A DNA stretch of 64,000 nucleotides from Bradyrhizobium diazoefficiens (GTDB taxonomy: Bacteria; Pseudomonadota; Alphaproteobacteria; Rhizobiales; Xanthobacteraceae), in the NCBI RefSeq assembly GCF_018131015.1, contig NZ_JAFCJJ010000022.1:45430-109429 (forward strand), written 5' to 3'. Each line of letters starts with the position of its first letter. The stretch's first letter is position 1. The notes under the pieces were generated by a model, which worked only from the letters and a program-made list of their open reading frames with translations, did not search any database and was not told the DNA's origin. Both the position numbers and the translations under genes were made by a program. Positions 24,714 to 33,536 of the stretch are shown here, piece after piece.

Positions 24714-25085
24714 TCAGTAGCCGCAGGAGGCGCAGCGCGTCACGGGGGCGTAGTAGGAATAGCCGGGCGAGACCATCTCGACGCGCTGGCGCGTCGCATA
24801 TTGCGGCGGGATGTGCTCGTACTGGACGCTCGGCGGCGCCACCATCACGGTCTGCGGCACCATCACGGTGCGGTACTGCGCCGGCGTGCGGTGCGCGACC
24901 GTCGAACCGGGCGCCACCATCACGGTCTCGTCGACGGTACGGTACTGCGGCGGAACGTATTGCGGCTGGTAGCAGGTCGTGCACGGCGGCGGCGCGTAGC
25001 AATTGTAGCAGCCGGCCGAGGCCGCTGATGTCATCGAGATCGCGGCGACCGCGGTGGCGAATGCAATAGCGAGAGTACGAGACAT
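24714..25085 (-). CDS. Secreted Cys/Tyr/Pro-rich protein with short repeats
   Basis: 123 residues. A signal peptide (MSRTLAIAFATAVAAISMTS, cleavage near ASA-GC at 24/25) is followed by a cysteine-rich cap CYNCYAPPPCTTCYQPQY. The body is built on repeated units of the type PQYRTV-x-ETVMVAPGS and AQYRTVMVPQTVMVAP, and a second cysteine pair ends the protein (RCASCGY). This suggests an extracytoplasmic, disulfide-stabilised, low-complexity surface protein. A terminator follows. The family is unknown to me; the VMVAP repeat type recurs in Bradyrhizobium secreted proteins (recollection). Confidence 0.8.
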   Translation of the reverse strand: MSRTLAIAFATAVAAISMTSAASAGCYNCYAPPPCTTCYQPQYVPPQYRTVDETVMVAPGSTVAHRTPAQYRTVMVPQTVMVAPPSVQYEHIPPQYATRQRVEMVSPGYSYYAPVTRCASCGY

Positions 25086-25255
25086 TGTGGTGGTGCCCCA
25101 GTTGCCCGAAATGAATTTGCGAAGGTCGCAGCATTATACGCCGCAAATCCCCGGCCTGCCGAAGTTCGTGGGAGCATCCTTAATGCGAACGGCCGGCTTT
25201 CGCCGGCCGCTAAACACTTGTTGACCATCCGCGCGCGCCGTGAACGGCGCCGCGC

Positions 25256-27106
25256 TCAGTTCGAGCGCCGCTTCACCTCGCGCACCGCGCCGCGCGCGGC
25301 GCTGGTGGTGAGCGCGGCGTAGGCCTGCAGCGCGGTCGAGACGTTGCGCTTGCGCGCTTGCGGCTGCCAGGCGGCGTCGCCCTTGGCCTCTTCCGCGGCA
25401 CGGCGGCTCGCGAGTTCCTCGTCGGAGATTTCGAGGTTGATGCTGCGGTTCGGAATGTCGATGGCGATGCGGTCGCCGGTGCGCACGAGACCAATGTTGC
25501 CGCCCTCGGCCGCTTCCGGCGACAGATGGCCGATCGACAGGCCGGACGAGCCGCCCGAGAAGCGGCCGTCGGTGACGAGCGCGCAAGCCTTTCCGAGGCC
25601 CATCGATTTCAGATAGCTCGTCGGATACAGCATCTCCTGCATGCCCGGTCCGCCGCGCGGGCCTTCATAGATGATGACGACGATCTCGCCGGCCACCACC
25701 TTGCCGCCCAGGATGCCCTCGACGGCCGCGTCCTGGCTTTCGAACACGCGCGCGGGGCCGGAGAATTTCAGGATCGAGGCATCGACACCCGCGGTCTTCA
25801 CGATGCAGCCGTCCTGCGCGAGGTTGCCGTAGAGCACGGCAAGACCGCCGTCCTTGCTGAAGGCGTGTTCGAGGTCGCGCACGACGCCCTTCTCGCGGTC
25901 GGCGTCGAGCTCGTCATAGCGGCGCTCCTGGCTGAAGGCGACTTGCGTGGGAATGCCGCCGGGCGAGGCGCGATAGAAGGTGCGCACCGCCTCGCTCTTG
26001 CTGCGCTTGATGTCCCAGCGCTCCAGCGCCTCGTTCATGGTAGGCGCGTGCACGGTCGAGACCGAGGTGTCGATCAGGCCGGCGCGGTCGAGCTCGCCCA
26101 GGATGCCCATGATGCCACCGGCGCGGTGCACGTCCTCGACATGCACGTCGGCGACGGACGGCGCGACCTTGCAGAGCACGGGCACGCGGCGCGACAGGCG
26201 ATCGATGTCCTGCATGGTGAACTTGACCTCGCCCTCATGGGCGGCGGCCAGCAGATGCAGCACGGTGTTGGTCGAGCCGCCCATCGCGATGTCGAGCGTC
26301 ATCGCGTTCTCGAACGCCCTGAAGTTGGCGACGTTGCGCGGCAGCACGGAGGCGTCGTCCTGCTCGTAATAGCGGCGGACGAGATCGACGATGGTGTGGC
26401 CGGCCTCGACGAACAGGCGCTTGCGGTCGGCATGGGTCGCGACCACCGTGCCGTTGCCGGGCAGCGCAAGGCCAAGCGCCTCGGTCAGGCAGTTCATGGA
26501 GTTGGCGGTGAACATGCCCGAGCAGGAGCCGCAGGTCGGGCACGCCGAGCGCTCGATCACCTTGACGTCCTCGTCGCTGACCTTGGAATCGGCGGCGGCC
26601 ACCATGGCGTCGATGAGGTCCACGGCCTTGGTCTTGCCGGCCAGCTTGACCTTGCCGGCCTCCATCGGCCCGCCCGAGACGAACACGGCGGGAATGTTGA
26701 GCCGCAGCGCCGCCATCAGCATACCGGGCGTGATCTTGTCGCAGTTGGAGATGCAGACGAGGCCGTCGGCGCAGTGCGCGTTGGCCATGTATTCGACGCT
26801 GTCGGCGATCAGCTCGCGCGACGGCAGGCTGTAGAGCATGCCGTCATGGCCCATGGCGATGCCGTCGTCGACCGCGATGGTGTTGAACTCCTTGGCGACG
26901 CCGCCGGCCTGCTCGATCTCGCGGGCGACCAGCTGGCCGAGGTCCTTCAGATGGACGTGGCCGGGCACGAACTGGGTGAAGGAGTTGACGACCGCGATGA
27001 TCGGCTTGCCGAAATCGGCGTCCTTCATGCCCGTCGCGCGCCAGAGGCCGCGGGCGCCCGCCATGTTGCGGCCGTGGGTGGTGGTGCGGGAGCGATAGGC
27101 TGGCAT
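25256..27106 (-). CDS. ilvD: Dihydroxy-acid dehydratase
   Basis: 616 residues from ATG 27106, the standard size and the standard start (MPAYRSRTTTHGRNMAGARG). Catalyses dehydration of 2,3-dihydroxy-isovalerate and -methylvalerate, the third step of branched-chain amino acid synthesis. Iron-sulfur ligands are seen in SNCDKITPGM, with the conserved Lys, and CPTCGSCSGMFTANSMNCLT; metal and substrate motifs include AVDDGIAMGHDGM and GRFSGGSSGLSIGH. The gene is monocistronic here, with GAGG upstream of the ATG. I saw no Ile/Val/Leu-rich leader peptide upstream. Confidence 0.97.
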   Translation of the reverse strand: MPAYRSRTTTHGRNMAGARGLWRATGMKDADFGKPIIAVVNSFTQFVPGHVHLKDLGQLVAREIEQAGGVAKEFNTIAVDDGIAMGHDGMLYSLPSRELIADSVEYMANAHCADGLVCISNCDKITPGMLMAALRLNIPAVFVSGGPMEAGKVKLAGKTKAVDLIDAMVAAADSKVSDEDVKVIERSACPTCGSCSGMFTANSMNCLTEALGLALPGNGTVVATHADRKRLFVEAGHTIVDLVRRYYEQDDASVLPRNVANFRAFENAMTLDIAMGGSTNTVLHLLAAAHEGEVKFTMQDIDRLSRRVPVLCKVAPSVADVHVEDVHRAGGIMGILGELDRAGLIDTSVSTVHAPTMNEALERWDIKRSKSEAVRTFYRASPGGIPTQVAFSQERRYDELDADREKGVVRDLEHAFSKDGGLAVLYGNLAQDGCIVKTAGVDASILKFSGPARVFESQDAAVEGILGGKVVAGEIVVIIYEGPRGGPGMQEMLYPTSYLKSMGLGKACALVTDGRFSGGSSGLSIGHLSPEAAEGGNIGLVRTGDRIAIDIPNRSINLEISDEELASRRAAEEAKGDAAWQPQARKRNVSTALQAYAALTTSAARGAVREVKRRSN

Positions 27107-27683
27107 GGCGGTTTCCGTCCTCGGGTTTGATGGCCGGGCGGGAAAATCGAGCCGCCTCAGGCCTTTCTGGCCGGATACCGCAGGGGTCGCGCGCATGCAA
27201 CGGGAACTTGGCCCGGAGCCGGCCGGATCGGGCTTTCGCAGCCCTCCCCTGCTCCCGGCGCGGCCTTATTGCAGGGTCGGCATCGCAGTCTCCAGTGACC
27301 GGGAGCATGCAGGCGCGGGAGCGCATCGACTGAGAGAGGTGGATGCAGGTGAGCGGCGAAACTCAAGCTGCCCGATGTCGACGCGCTTCGTGCGCAGCGT
27401 CAAGCTCATCTCCGCCCGTAGTGACCCGGAATGAAATCGAACGCGCTTTGGTCTACATCACCTTCATCGATCGGCGGCCTTCCAAGGGCATCACCCTCTG
27501 ATCGCGCACCTCGGGGTTGGGGAACTACGTGGGCGGGGGATCACAGGCTGGGGCAAGGTGAGAGGTCCGGACTCCTAGGCACTCCGGACCTCTTGCTTTC
27601 TTTCTACTACATTCGAACGCGATATCGCGCCGCCGGCCTTGTGGGTCGCGCGGCGCGATTTCGTTATGGGCCGCCCTGCCCGG
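27107..27683. other. Long gap upstream of ilvD with an orphan rightward terminator
   Basis: 577 bases with no supported protein gene. The minus strand must carry the ilvD promoter. The plus strand ends in a strong terminator at 27561-27605 although no rightward gene precedes it. Two short frames (GTG 27421 to TGA 27501, and ATG 27374 to TGA 27434) lack Shine-Dalgarno sequences. A small RNA or a very short gene is possible. A second hairpin at 27620-27665 (about 14 base pairs) follows the nadE stop. Confidence 0.4.
27561..27605 (+). terminator. Intrinsic terminator, rightward, no gene assigned
   Basis: AGAGGTCCGGA (27561-27571) and TCCGGACCTCT (27583-27593) are perfectly complementary over 11 bases, enclose an 11-base loop, and are followed by TGCTTTCTTTCTAC. 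The T-rich side is on the plus strand only, so it ends a rightward transcript starting somewhere in 27107-27560. Confidence 0.75.
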
Positions 27684-29717
27684 TCAATCCGGCACGTTCC
27701 GCTCGAGATCCTCGAGCCAGGCCGCCGCGCTCGCATCCGACGGCGCGCGCCAGTCGCCGCGCGGCGACAATGAGCCGCCGGCCGAAACCTTCGGCCCGTT
27801 CGGCATCGCCGAGCGCTTGAACTGGCTGAAGGCGAAGAAGCGGCGCAAGAACACCTCCAGCCAGCGGCGGATCTCGGGAAGGTCATAGGCCTTGCGCCGG
27901 TCGCTCGGGAACGCCGGCGGCCACTCGCCCCTGCCGACATCTTGCCAGGCCTGCAGCGCCATGAACGCGATCTTGGACGGCCGCATGCCGAAGCGCAGCG
28001 TGTAGAACAGGTTGAAATCCTGCAGCTCGTAGGGCCCGACCGAGGCTTCCGTGCTCTGCGGCTTCTCGCCCGGCTTGACCGGAACCAGTTCCGGCGAGAT
28101 TTCGGCCGACAGGATCGAGGCCAGCGTGCGGTTGACGTCGTCGCCGAATTGCTTGGAGGCGATCACCCAGCGGATCAGATGCTGGATCAGCGTCTTCGGC
28201 ACCCCGGCATTGACATTATAATGTGCCATCTGGTCGCCGACGCCATAGGTGCACCAGCCGAGCGCGAGCTCCGAGAGGTCGCCGGTGCCGATGACGATGC
28301 CGCCATGATAATTGGCGAGACGGAACAGATAGTCCGTTCGCAGGCCCGCCTGCACGTTCTCGAAGGTGATGTCGTAGACCTTCTCGCCCCGGCCGAAGGG
28401 ATGGCCGATATCCCCGAGCATCTGGGTTGCCGTGGCGCGGATATCGAGCTCCTGCCAATTCGTCTGCAACGCCTGCATCAGCGCCAGCGCAATGGTCTTG
28501 CTCTCGCTGCCGGTGGCGAAGCCCGGCATGGTGTAGGCGAGGATGTTCTGGCGCGGCAGCCCGAGAAGATCGACGGCCTTGGCGGCGACGATCAGGGCGT
28601 GGGTGGAATCGAGGCCCCCGGAGACGCCGATCACGACGCGTTTCGTCCCGGTCGCGCGCATCCGCTGCACGAGGCCCGCGACCTGGATGTTGTAGGCCTC
28701 GTAGCAGTCATGCTCGAGCAGGCTTTCGTCGCTCGGCACGAATGGAAAGCGCTCGACCTTGCGCAGGAAGCCGATGTCAGCGCCCGGCGCGTCCAGCGCG
28801 AACGTCACCTTGCGGAAGAACGCCTCGCGCTGCCGGCGGTTGTCGTCGAACGTGCCCATCAAGGCGCGCTCCTGCCTCAGCAGGTCGAGATCGACATCGG
28901 CAAACGTGATCTGGCCCTCCTGCCGGAACCGCTCGCCCTCCGCCAGCAGTACGCCGTTCTCGTAGATCGAGGTCTGGCCGTCCCACGCGAGATCCGTGGT
29001 GGATTCCCCTGCCCCGGCGGCCGAATAGACGTAAGCGGCGAGGCAGCGCGCCGAGGTCGATTGGCACAGCAGCGCGCGCGACCGTGCCCGGCCGATCGTG
29101 ATCGGGCTGCCCGACAGATTGATCAGCACGTTGGCGCCGGCAAGCGCGAGCTCCGAGGCGGGCGTGACCGGGATCCACATGTCCTCGCAGAGCTCGACGC
29201 CGATGGTGAGGCCGGCGACGTCCTCGGCCGCGAACACCAGATCGACGCCGAACGGCGCGCTGAGCTTGCCGATCGTGATGGCCTCGCCGGCGATGCCGGC
29301 GCCGGAGGCGAAGTGCCGCCCCTCGTAGAACTCGCGGTAGGTCGGTAGGTAGGACTTGGGCACGACGCCGAGCACCCTGCCGCGATGGATGACGACGGCG
29401 CAATTGTAGATGCGGACCCCGAAGCGGAGCGGGGCGCCGACGATCAGGACGGTCATCAGCGCCGCGGAGGCCTCGACGATCGTGGCAAGCCCGCGCTCGA
29501 CCGCATCGAGCAAGGGGTCCTGCTTCACGAGGTCTTCGATCGCGTAACCGGACAGGCACAGCTCCGGAAACACCGCGACCGCCGCCGAGCGTTCGTGGCA
29601 GGCGTTCGCCGCCGCCAGGATGGCCTCGGCGTTGGCGGTGGGATCGGCCACATGGGACGTGGTGACGCAAGCCGCCACCCGCGCAAATCCATGGGCGTAG
29701 ATCGAGTGGAAACTCAT
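27684..29717 (-). CDS. nadE: Glutamine-dependent NAD+ synthetase
   Basis: 677 residues, the two-domain form. The N-terminal amidase of the nitrilase superfamily shows its catalytic triad: Glu in VFPELCLSGY, Lys in PKSYLPTYREFYEGR and Cys in GVELCEDMWIP. The C-terminal synthetase has the PP-loop VIGVSGGLDSTHAL and the ATP/deamido-NAD motifs GTGDLSELALGWCTYG. It converts deamido-NAD to NAD using ammonia channelled from glutamine. Nearby pncA (30957-31583) belongs to the same NAD salvage route. A hairpin at 27620-27665 directly after the stop may end the transcript. Confidence 0.96.
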   Translation of the reverse strand: MSFHSIYAHGFARVAACVTTSHVADPTANAEAILAAANACHERSAAVAVFPELCLSGYAIEDLVKQDPLLDAVERGLATIVEASAALMTVLIVGAPLRFGVRIYNCAVVIHRGRVLGVVPKSYLPTYREFYEGRHFASGAGIAGEAITIGKLSAPFGVDLVFAAEDVAGLTIGVELCEDMWIPVTPASELALAGANVLINLSGSPITIGRARSRALLCQSTSARCLAAYVYSAAGAGESTTDLAWDGQTSIYENGVLLAEGERFRQEGQITFADVDLDLLRQERALMGTFDDNRRQREAFFRKVTFALDAPGADIGFLRKVERFPFVPSDESLLEHDCYEAYNIQVAGLVQRMRATGTKRVVIGVSGGLDSTHALIVAAKAVDLLGLPRQNILAYTMPGFATGSESKTIALALMQALQTNWQELDIRATATQMLGDIGHPFGRGEKVYDITFENVQAGLRTDYLFRLANYHGGIVIGTGDLSELALGWCTYGVGDQMAHYNVNAGVPKTLIQHLIRWVIASKQFGDDVNRTLASILSAEISPELVPVKPGEKPQSTEASVGPYELQDFNLFYTLRFGMRPSKIAFMALQAWQDVGRGEWPPAFPSDRRKAYDLPEIRRWLEVFLRRFFAFSQFKRSAMPNGPKVSAGGSLSPRGDWRAPSDASAAAWLEDLERNVPD

Positions 29718-29865
29718 CGTGCGCTGTACCCTTGATCTCTCTGAAGCCGGCTGCAGCCATCAGCCTACATGCTCGTATGTAGCCCATCGACCGGGCTCCG
29801 TGCAGGCCATCCGCCATCATGCATAACGGATTTGCATGTTCGCCGACCGGTCCTTCCGGACAGTG

Positions 29866-30960
29866 TCAGGCGCTGCGCGCCAGCACGCCGGACAGGTCGC
29901 TGCGCAGCCACTCGGCGATCCGGGGCCAGGCATAGGCGTGCGTCCGCGCGCCGATAAACAGGCCGAGATGATTGCTCGGCTCGGACGCCGCCGCGACGAA
30001 CGCCGCCGGCGTGCCGAGCAGACCGGCCGTGGCGAGCGCCTGGGCCGCCGGAACGACCTCGTCGTCGAGCCCGGCCAGCAGGAAGATCGGCGCCCTGACG
30101 TCCCTGAGATCGATCGCGCGGCCGAGCGCCGTGAAATTGCCGCTGGCGATCCGGTTCTCCCGAAAGATCCAGTTGACGATCTGGAGGTAATAGGCCCCCG
30201 GCAGATTGAGCGGCTGCGCGTTCCAGCGATCGAAGCGCGCGAGCAGCGCCGCGCCCTCCTCGTCGGCAAGGCTCCTCTGCAACGCCGCCGCGATGTCGTC
30301 GCGGCTCAGTGCCTTCGACCAGAACCGCAGCATCTCCTCGCCGCTGACATTGCCGCCGCCGCGCGTGACGAGTTGCTCATAGACCAACTCGGGCGTGCCA
30401 CGGACGAGCCGCGAGAGCGCGGAGTCGATCGAGAGGTCGACCGGCGCGCCGACCAGCACCAGGCGCCGCACCTTGGCCGGAAAGCGCGCCGCAAACAGCA
30501 GCGACAGCCAGCCGCCCTGACACAGACCGACCAGATCGACCGGCGCGCCGATCTCGTCGACGGCGACGTTGAGGTCGCCAAGATAATTGTCGATCGACAG
30601 ATAGCACATCTCGGGCGAAGCCGAGCGCCAGTCGGTGAGATAGACCCGGTCGATGCCGCCGCTCTGCAGGGACTGCACCACGCTGTGCCCGGGCGCAAAG
30701 TCGGCGATCAGCGCGCGATGCAGCGCATAGGGCGCGCAGACCAGCGCCGGTTGCCCGGACTGGCCCGTCGCGCAATCTCGCAGGTGCATGGTGGCAAGTT
30801 CGAGCGCAACCCTGCCGGGCGTGGTCCATGGCAGGTTGTCCTCGTCCGGCTTCGCCGACTTGCGTTCCTGCCACCAGAACAAGGAGTCCATGGCAAGCCG
30901 CGCTGCCGCGAACGGCCACAGCAGCGGATCGTCCGGGGGCTTGCTGGCTTGCCTCGTCAT
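29866..30960 (-). CDS. PhaC-like alpha/beta hydrolase
   Basis: 364 residues from ATG 30960, overlapping the pncA stop by four bases. The nucleophile elbow is VGLCQGGWLSLL, a Gly-x-Cys-x-Gly lipase box with a cysteine nucleophile as in polyhydroxyalkanoate synthases. An Asp in LLAGLDDEVVP and a His in EPSNHLGLFIGA complete the triad, and WTTPGRVALEL near the N-terminus matches PHA synthase. It is much shorter than true PhaC (about 600) and resembles the small PhaC/PhaZ-related hydrolases of rhizobia. It could be a depolymerase or polyester synthase relative. Coupling to pncA is structural; the metabolic link is unclear. Confidence 0.85.
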   Translation of the reverse strand: MTRQASKPPDDPLLWPFAAARLAMDSLFWWQERKSAKPDEDNLPWTTPGRVALELATMHLRDCATGQSGQPALVCAPYALHRALIADFAPGHSVVQSLQSGGIDRVYLTDWRSASPEMCYLSIDNYLGDLNVAVDEIGAPVDLVGLCQGGWLSLLFAARFPAKVRRLVLVGAPVDLSIDSALSRLVRGTPELVYEQLVTRGGGNVSGEEMLRFWSKALSRDDIAAALQRSLADEEGAALLARFDRWNAQPLNLPGAYYLQIVNWIFRENRIASGNFTALGRAIDLRDVRAPIFLLAGLDDEVVPAAQALATAGLLGTPAAFVAAASEPSNHLGLFIGARTHAYAWPRIAEWLRSDLSGVLARSA

Positions 30961-31583
30961 AGCAACGCCTCGAAGCTCACGACCGAAATGCCGAGCTCGG
31001 CGAAACTCCGATGGGCGGTTGCACAGGAGCCGTCGAGGTCGATGCCGCGGCAGGCATCCTCGATGACGGCGACCTCGAACCCCGCCTTGCGGGCATCCTC
31101 CGCCGAGAAGCGGACGCAGAAATCGAGCGCGAGGCCTGCGACGAAGATTGTCTTCAGCTCGCGCTCGCGAAGATAGCCGAGCAGGCCGGTCGGCGTTTTC
31201 CGGTCGTTCTCGAACAGCGCCGAATAGGAATCGATGCCGCGACGAAACCCCTTGCGCACCACGAGATTGGCCCGCGCGACCTCCAGATCGCGGTGGAATT
31301 CGGCGCCCGAGGAGCCCTGCACGCAATGCGACGGCCAGAGCACCTGGGTGCCATAGTCGAGCTCGATGGTCTGGAACGGCTGCTTGCGCGCATGGTTCGG
31401 CGCGAACGACACGTGGTCATCCGGATGCCAGTCCTGGGTCAGGACCACGTTGGCGAATTTTTGAGCGATGCGGTTGACGGCGGGGACGACCTTCTCGCCA
31501 TCGGGAACGGCGAGCGCTCCGCCGGTGCAGAAGTCGTTCTGCACGTCGATGACCAGCAGCACGTCGCGATCGGAAATCTTCAT
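30957..31583 (-). CDS. pncA: Nicotinamidase
   Basis: 208 residues from ATG 31583 (MKISDRDVLLVIDVQNDFC). Hydrolyses nicotinamide to nicotinate and ammonia for NAD salvage. Family hallmarks: the catalytic Asp in VIDVQNDFC, the metal-binding TQDWHPDDHVSFA with its Asp and two His, the catalytic Lys in VVRKGFRRGIDSYSA, and the nucleophilic Cys in GLALDFCVRFSAEDA. The frame is open upstream to 32102, overlapping glk antisense; that part is not coding. It shares a four-base overlap with the PhaC-like gene and lies 1.2 kb from nadE. Confidence 0.94.
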   Translation of the reverse strand: MKISDRDVLLVIDVQNDFCTGGALAVPDGEKVVPAVNRIAQKFANVVLTQDWHPDDHVSFAPNHARKQPFQTIELDYGTQVLWPSHCVQGSSGAEFHRDLEVARANLVVRKGFRRGIDSYSALFENDRKTPTGLLGYLRERELKTIFVAGLALDFCVRFSAEDARKAGFEVAVIEDACRGIDLDGSCATAHRSFAELGISVVSFEALL

Positions 31584-31805
31584 CGCAGGTCTCGTACCTT
31601 CCGTCCGGCGCGACAGGCGCCGAACGCTTCTCCCAGTGTCGATCTTCCCGCGCCGCTTCGCAACCGCATGCAACGGATTGGCGCCGACCGTGTTGACTAG
31701 CCGCACCTGAGGACGGATTCTCGGAGGTCCGCGCCTTGCGGACCGGATCGAAGCAGCGGAGGCAAGGGTTCCCGCAGCCGGCAAGGCCGCGGCAGCCGGA
31801 TCGTC

Positions 31806-32774
31806 ATGAGTGTCGTCAGGACAGGAAACATTCTTTTCGCCGATATCGGCGGCACCAACGCACGCTTTGCGCTGGGCAACGGCGACCAGCTCGGATCGAT
31901 CGACTATGTCAGGGTTGCCGACGTCCCGACGGTCAGGGAAGCGATCAGCGACGTCCTGCGGCGGTCCGGCTCCGAAAAACCCAGAAAGGCCGTGCTGGCC
32001 GTCGCCGGCCCCGTGACCAACAACCGCTGCGTCATGACCAACAGCCCCTGGATCATCGACGGCAACGAGCTGCAGCCGGCGCTCGGCTTCGACAGCGTCC
32101 ATGTCCTCAACGATTTCGAGGTGCTGGCCTGGTCGCTGCCCGCCCTGCAGCCCGCCGACATGATCCCGCTCGGCGGGCAGTCCGGAATGGCGGGGGAGCC
32201 CCTTCTGGTGGTCGGGCCCGGGACCGGCTTTGGCGTCTCATGCCTGGTCGAGCGCCATGGCGCCCGGCTCGCCGTCGTCACCGAGGCCGGCCACGCCACG
32301 CTACCGGCCGAAAACGACCGCGAGGACCGGGTGATCGCGGTTCTGCGCCGGCGCTTCGGCCATGTCTCCATCGAGCGCGGCGCGCTGTCCGGCTCCGGCC
32401 TGCAAAGCCTGTACGAGGCCTTGGCGGAGGTCGACGGCGTCCGGGTGACCCAGCGCGACGCCGCAGGCATCACCAAGGCGGCGCTGGATGGCAGCTGCGA
32501 GGTCAGCCGCGCGGCCCTGGAGATGTTTTGCGCCATCCTCGGCTCCGTCGCCGGCAATCTCGCCGTGACCTTCGGTGCCCGCGGCGGCGTCTACATCGCC
32601 GGCGGGATCGTGCCGCGCTTTCCCGAGTTCCTCGCGGCCTCGGCGTTCCGGGCCCGGTTCGAGGCCAAGGGACGCTTCCAGGACTATCTGCACAACGTCC
32701 CGACCCGGCTCGTCACCAAGCCCGATGCGAGCTTTGTCGGGTTGAAGATGTTTGCCGACCACAATCCCGGTTGA
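31806..32774 (+). CDS. glk: Glucokinase
   Basis: 322 residues. ATP-dependent phosphorylation of glucose to glucose 6-phosphate. The ATP phosphate-binding motif FADIGGTNARFALG lies near the N-terminus. The sugar-binding Asp is in VLNDFEVLAWSLP, and a second nucleotide-binding motif is in VVGPGTGFGVSCLV. The His/Glu cluster EAGHATLPAE and the C-terminal GGVYIAGGIVPRF complete the Glk family pattern. It is monocistronic and divergent from pncA with a 222-base gap. Confidence 0.95.
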   Translation: MSVVRTGNILFADIGGTNARFALGNGDQLGSIDYVRVADVPTVREAISDVLRRSGSEKPRKAVLAVAGPVTNNRCVMTNSPWIIDGNELQPALGFDSVHVLNDFEVLAWSLPALQPADMIPLGGQSGMAGEPLLVVGPGTGFGVSCLVERHGARLAVVTEAGHATLPAENDREDRVIAVLRRRFGHVSIERGALSGSGLQSLYEALAEVDGVRVTQRDAAGITKAALDGSCEVSRAALEMFCAILGSVAGNLAVTFGARGGVYIAGGIVPRFPEFLAASAFRARFEAKGRFQDYLHNVPTRLVTKPDASFVGLKMFADHNPG

Positions 32775-32901
32775 GCCAGCCGCACCGGTATTAAGTATTA
32801 ACAGGTGTTTGCGTCGCGCGCGCAGTTTCACCCCGGAATGACCTTGCCCGCCTGGGTCCGATGCTAGACAATTCGGTCTGGCGTCGTTGCGGGGGCGTGA
32901 C

Positions 32902-33174
32902 ATGCAAGATGAGAACGTCGGCAAGCAGGACCCGGCCGACACAACCAAAGCCGACATGACCAGGGCCGACACAACCAGGCAAGGCTCGGGCTTCGATCAT
33001 GATCGCTATCACCGCCTGCTGCGCGAGGCGGACGACGAGAGCAAGCGGCTCGCGCTGATCGAGCTGTTGATCGAGGAAAAGGCCAGGGACCGGCTCGCCG
33101 CCCAGCGCGCCTCCGACCGCGCGGCCATGACTGCCCAAACCATCGCCACGGTGTTGCGAGCCGGCCGCAACTGA
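32902..33174 (+). CDS. Small charged helical protein, 90 residues
   Basis: From ATG 32902 (an upstream TTG at 32887 is possible), MQDENVGKQDPADTTKADMT starts a disordered, Thr/Asp-rich head. A charged helical body follows (DHDRYHRLLREADDESKRLA, then LIELLIEEKARDRLAAQRAS). It has no cysteine, signal or membrane segment. The composition is clearly protein-like and the helix could dimerise. It lies 127 bases after glk on the same strand. Function unknown. Confidence 0.65.
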   Translation: MQDENVGKQDPADTTKADMTRADTTRQGSGFDHDRYHRLLREADDESKRLALIELLIEEKARDRLAAQRASDRAAMTAQTIATVLRAGRN

Positions 33175-33317
33175 GGCTTGCAGCCTGCTTTGTCGCCGCG
33201 GACATGCGACCGATTGCGATTCCGTTAAGGACGCATCGCAATCCTGTGTAAAACTTTTTGCTCTAAGATTTCCCCCGTACCTGATGCAATTCAGGATCAA
33301 CACAGGGGGGAATGAAC

Positions 33318-33473
33318 ATGAGCATGATTTCACTGGTCTCGGCACCCGTCAGCATCGAAGCCCGCGCGACCGACCATTCGTTCGCAACCATCATCCTGAT
33401 CTGCTGCGTCGGCCTCCTCGCGTCCTTCGGCCTGATGGCGCACGGCATCGACCTCAGCGCCGGCCTGATGTGA
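33318..33473 (+). CDS. Small membrane protein, 51 residues
   Basis: ATG 33318 has GGGGGG seven bases upstream, and a textbook terminator follows at 33499-33529, so this is a complete small transcription unit. The product MSMISLVSAPVSIEARATDH leads into one hydrophobic span FATIILICCVGLLASFGLMA and a short tail HGIDLSAGLM. It has two adjacent cysteines in the span. I believe close relatives exist in other Bradyrhizobium genomes (recollection only). Function unknown. Confidence 0.8.
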   Translation: MSMISLVSAPVSIEARATDHSFATIILICCVGLLASFGLMAHGIDLSAGLM

Positions 33474-33498
33474 GACCTTCGAATATCACTGCAATCGA

Positions 33499-33529
33499 AT
33501 GGCCGCCCTCGGGCGGCCATTTTCGTTTC
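33499..33529 (+). terminator. Intrinsic terminator after the 51-residue membrane protein gene
   Basis: ATGGCCGCCC and GGGCGGCCAT pair perfectly over ten bases around a tight loop and are followed by TTTCGTTTC. It may also serve the converging receiver gene ending at 33537. Confidence 0.85.
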
Positions 33530-33536
33530 AGCGCGA

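Noticed and set aside
25358..27130. Long open frame on the plus strand opposite ilvD
   Set aside because: It is the codon-position shadow of ilvD in G+C-rich DNA (Asp/Gly/His/Arg-rich, no Shine-Dalgarno, no recognisable domain).
27105..27434. 110-codon plus-strand frame upstream of ilvD
   Set aside because: Begins inside the ilvD start region, Arg/Pro-rich, no Shine-Dalgarno; I keep only the terminator as supported.
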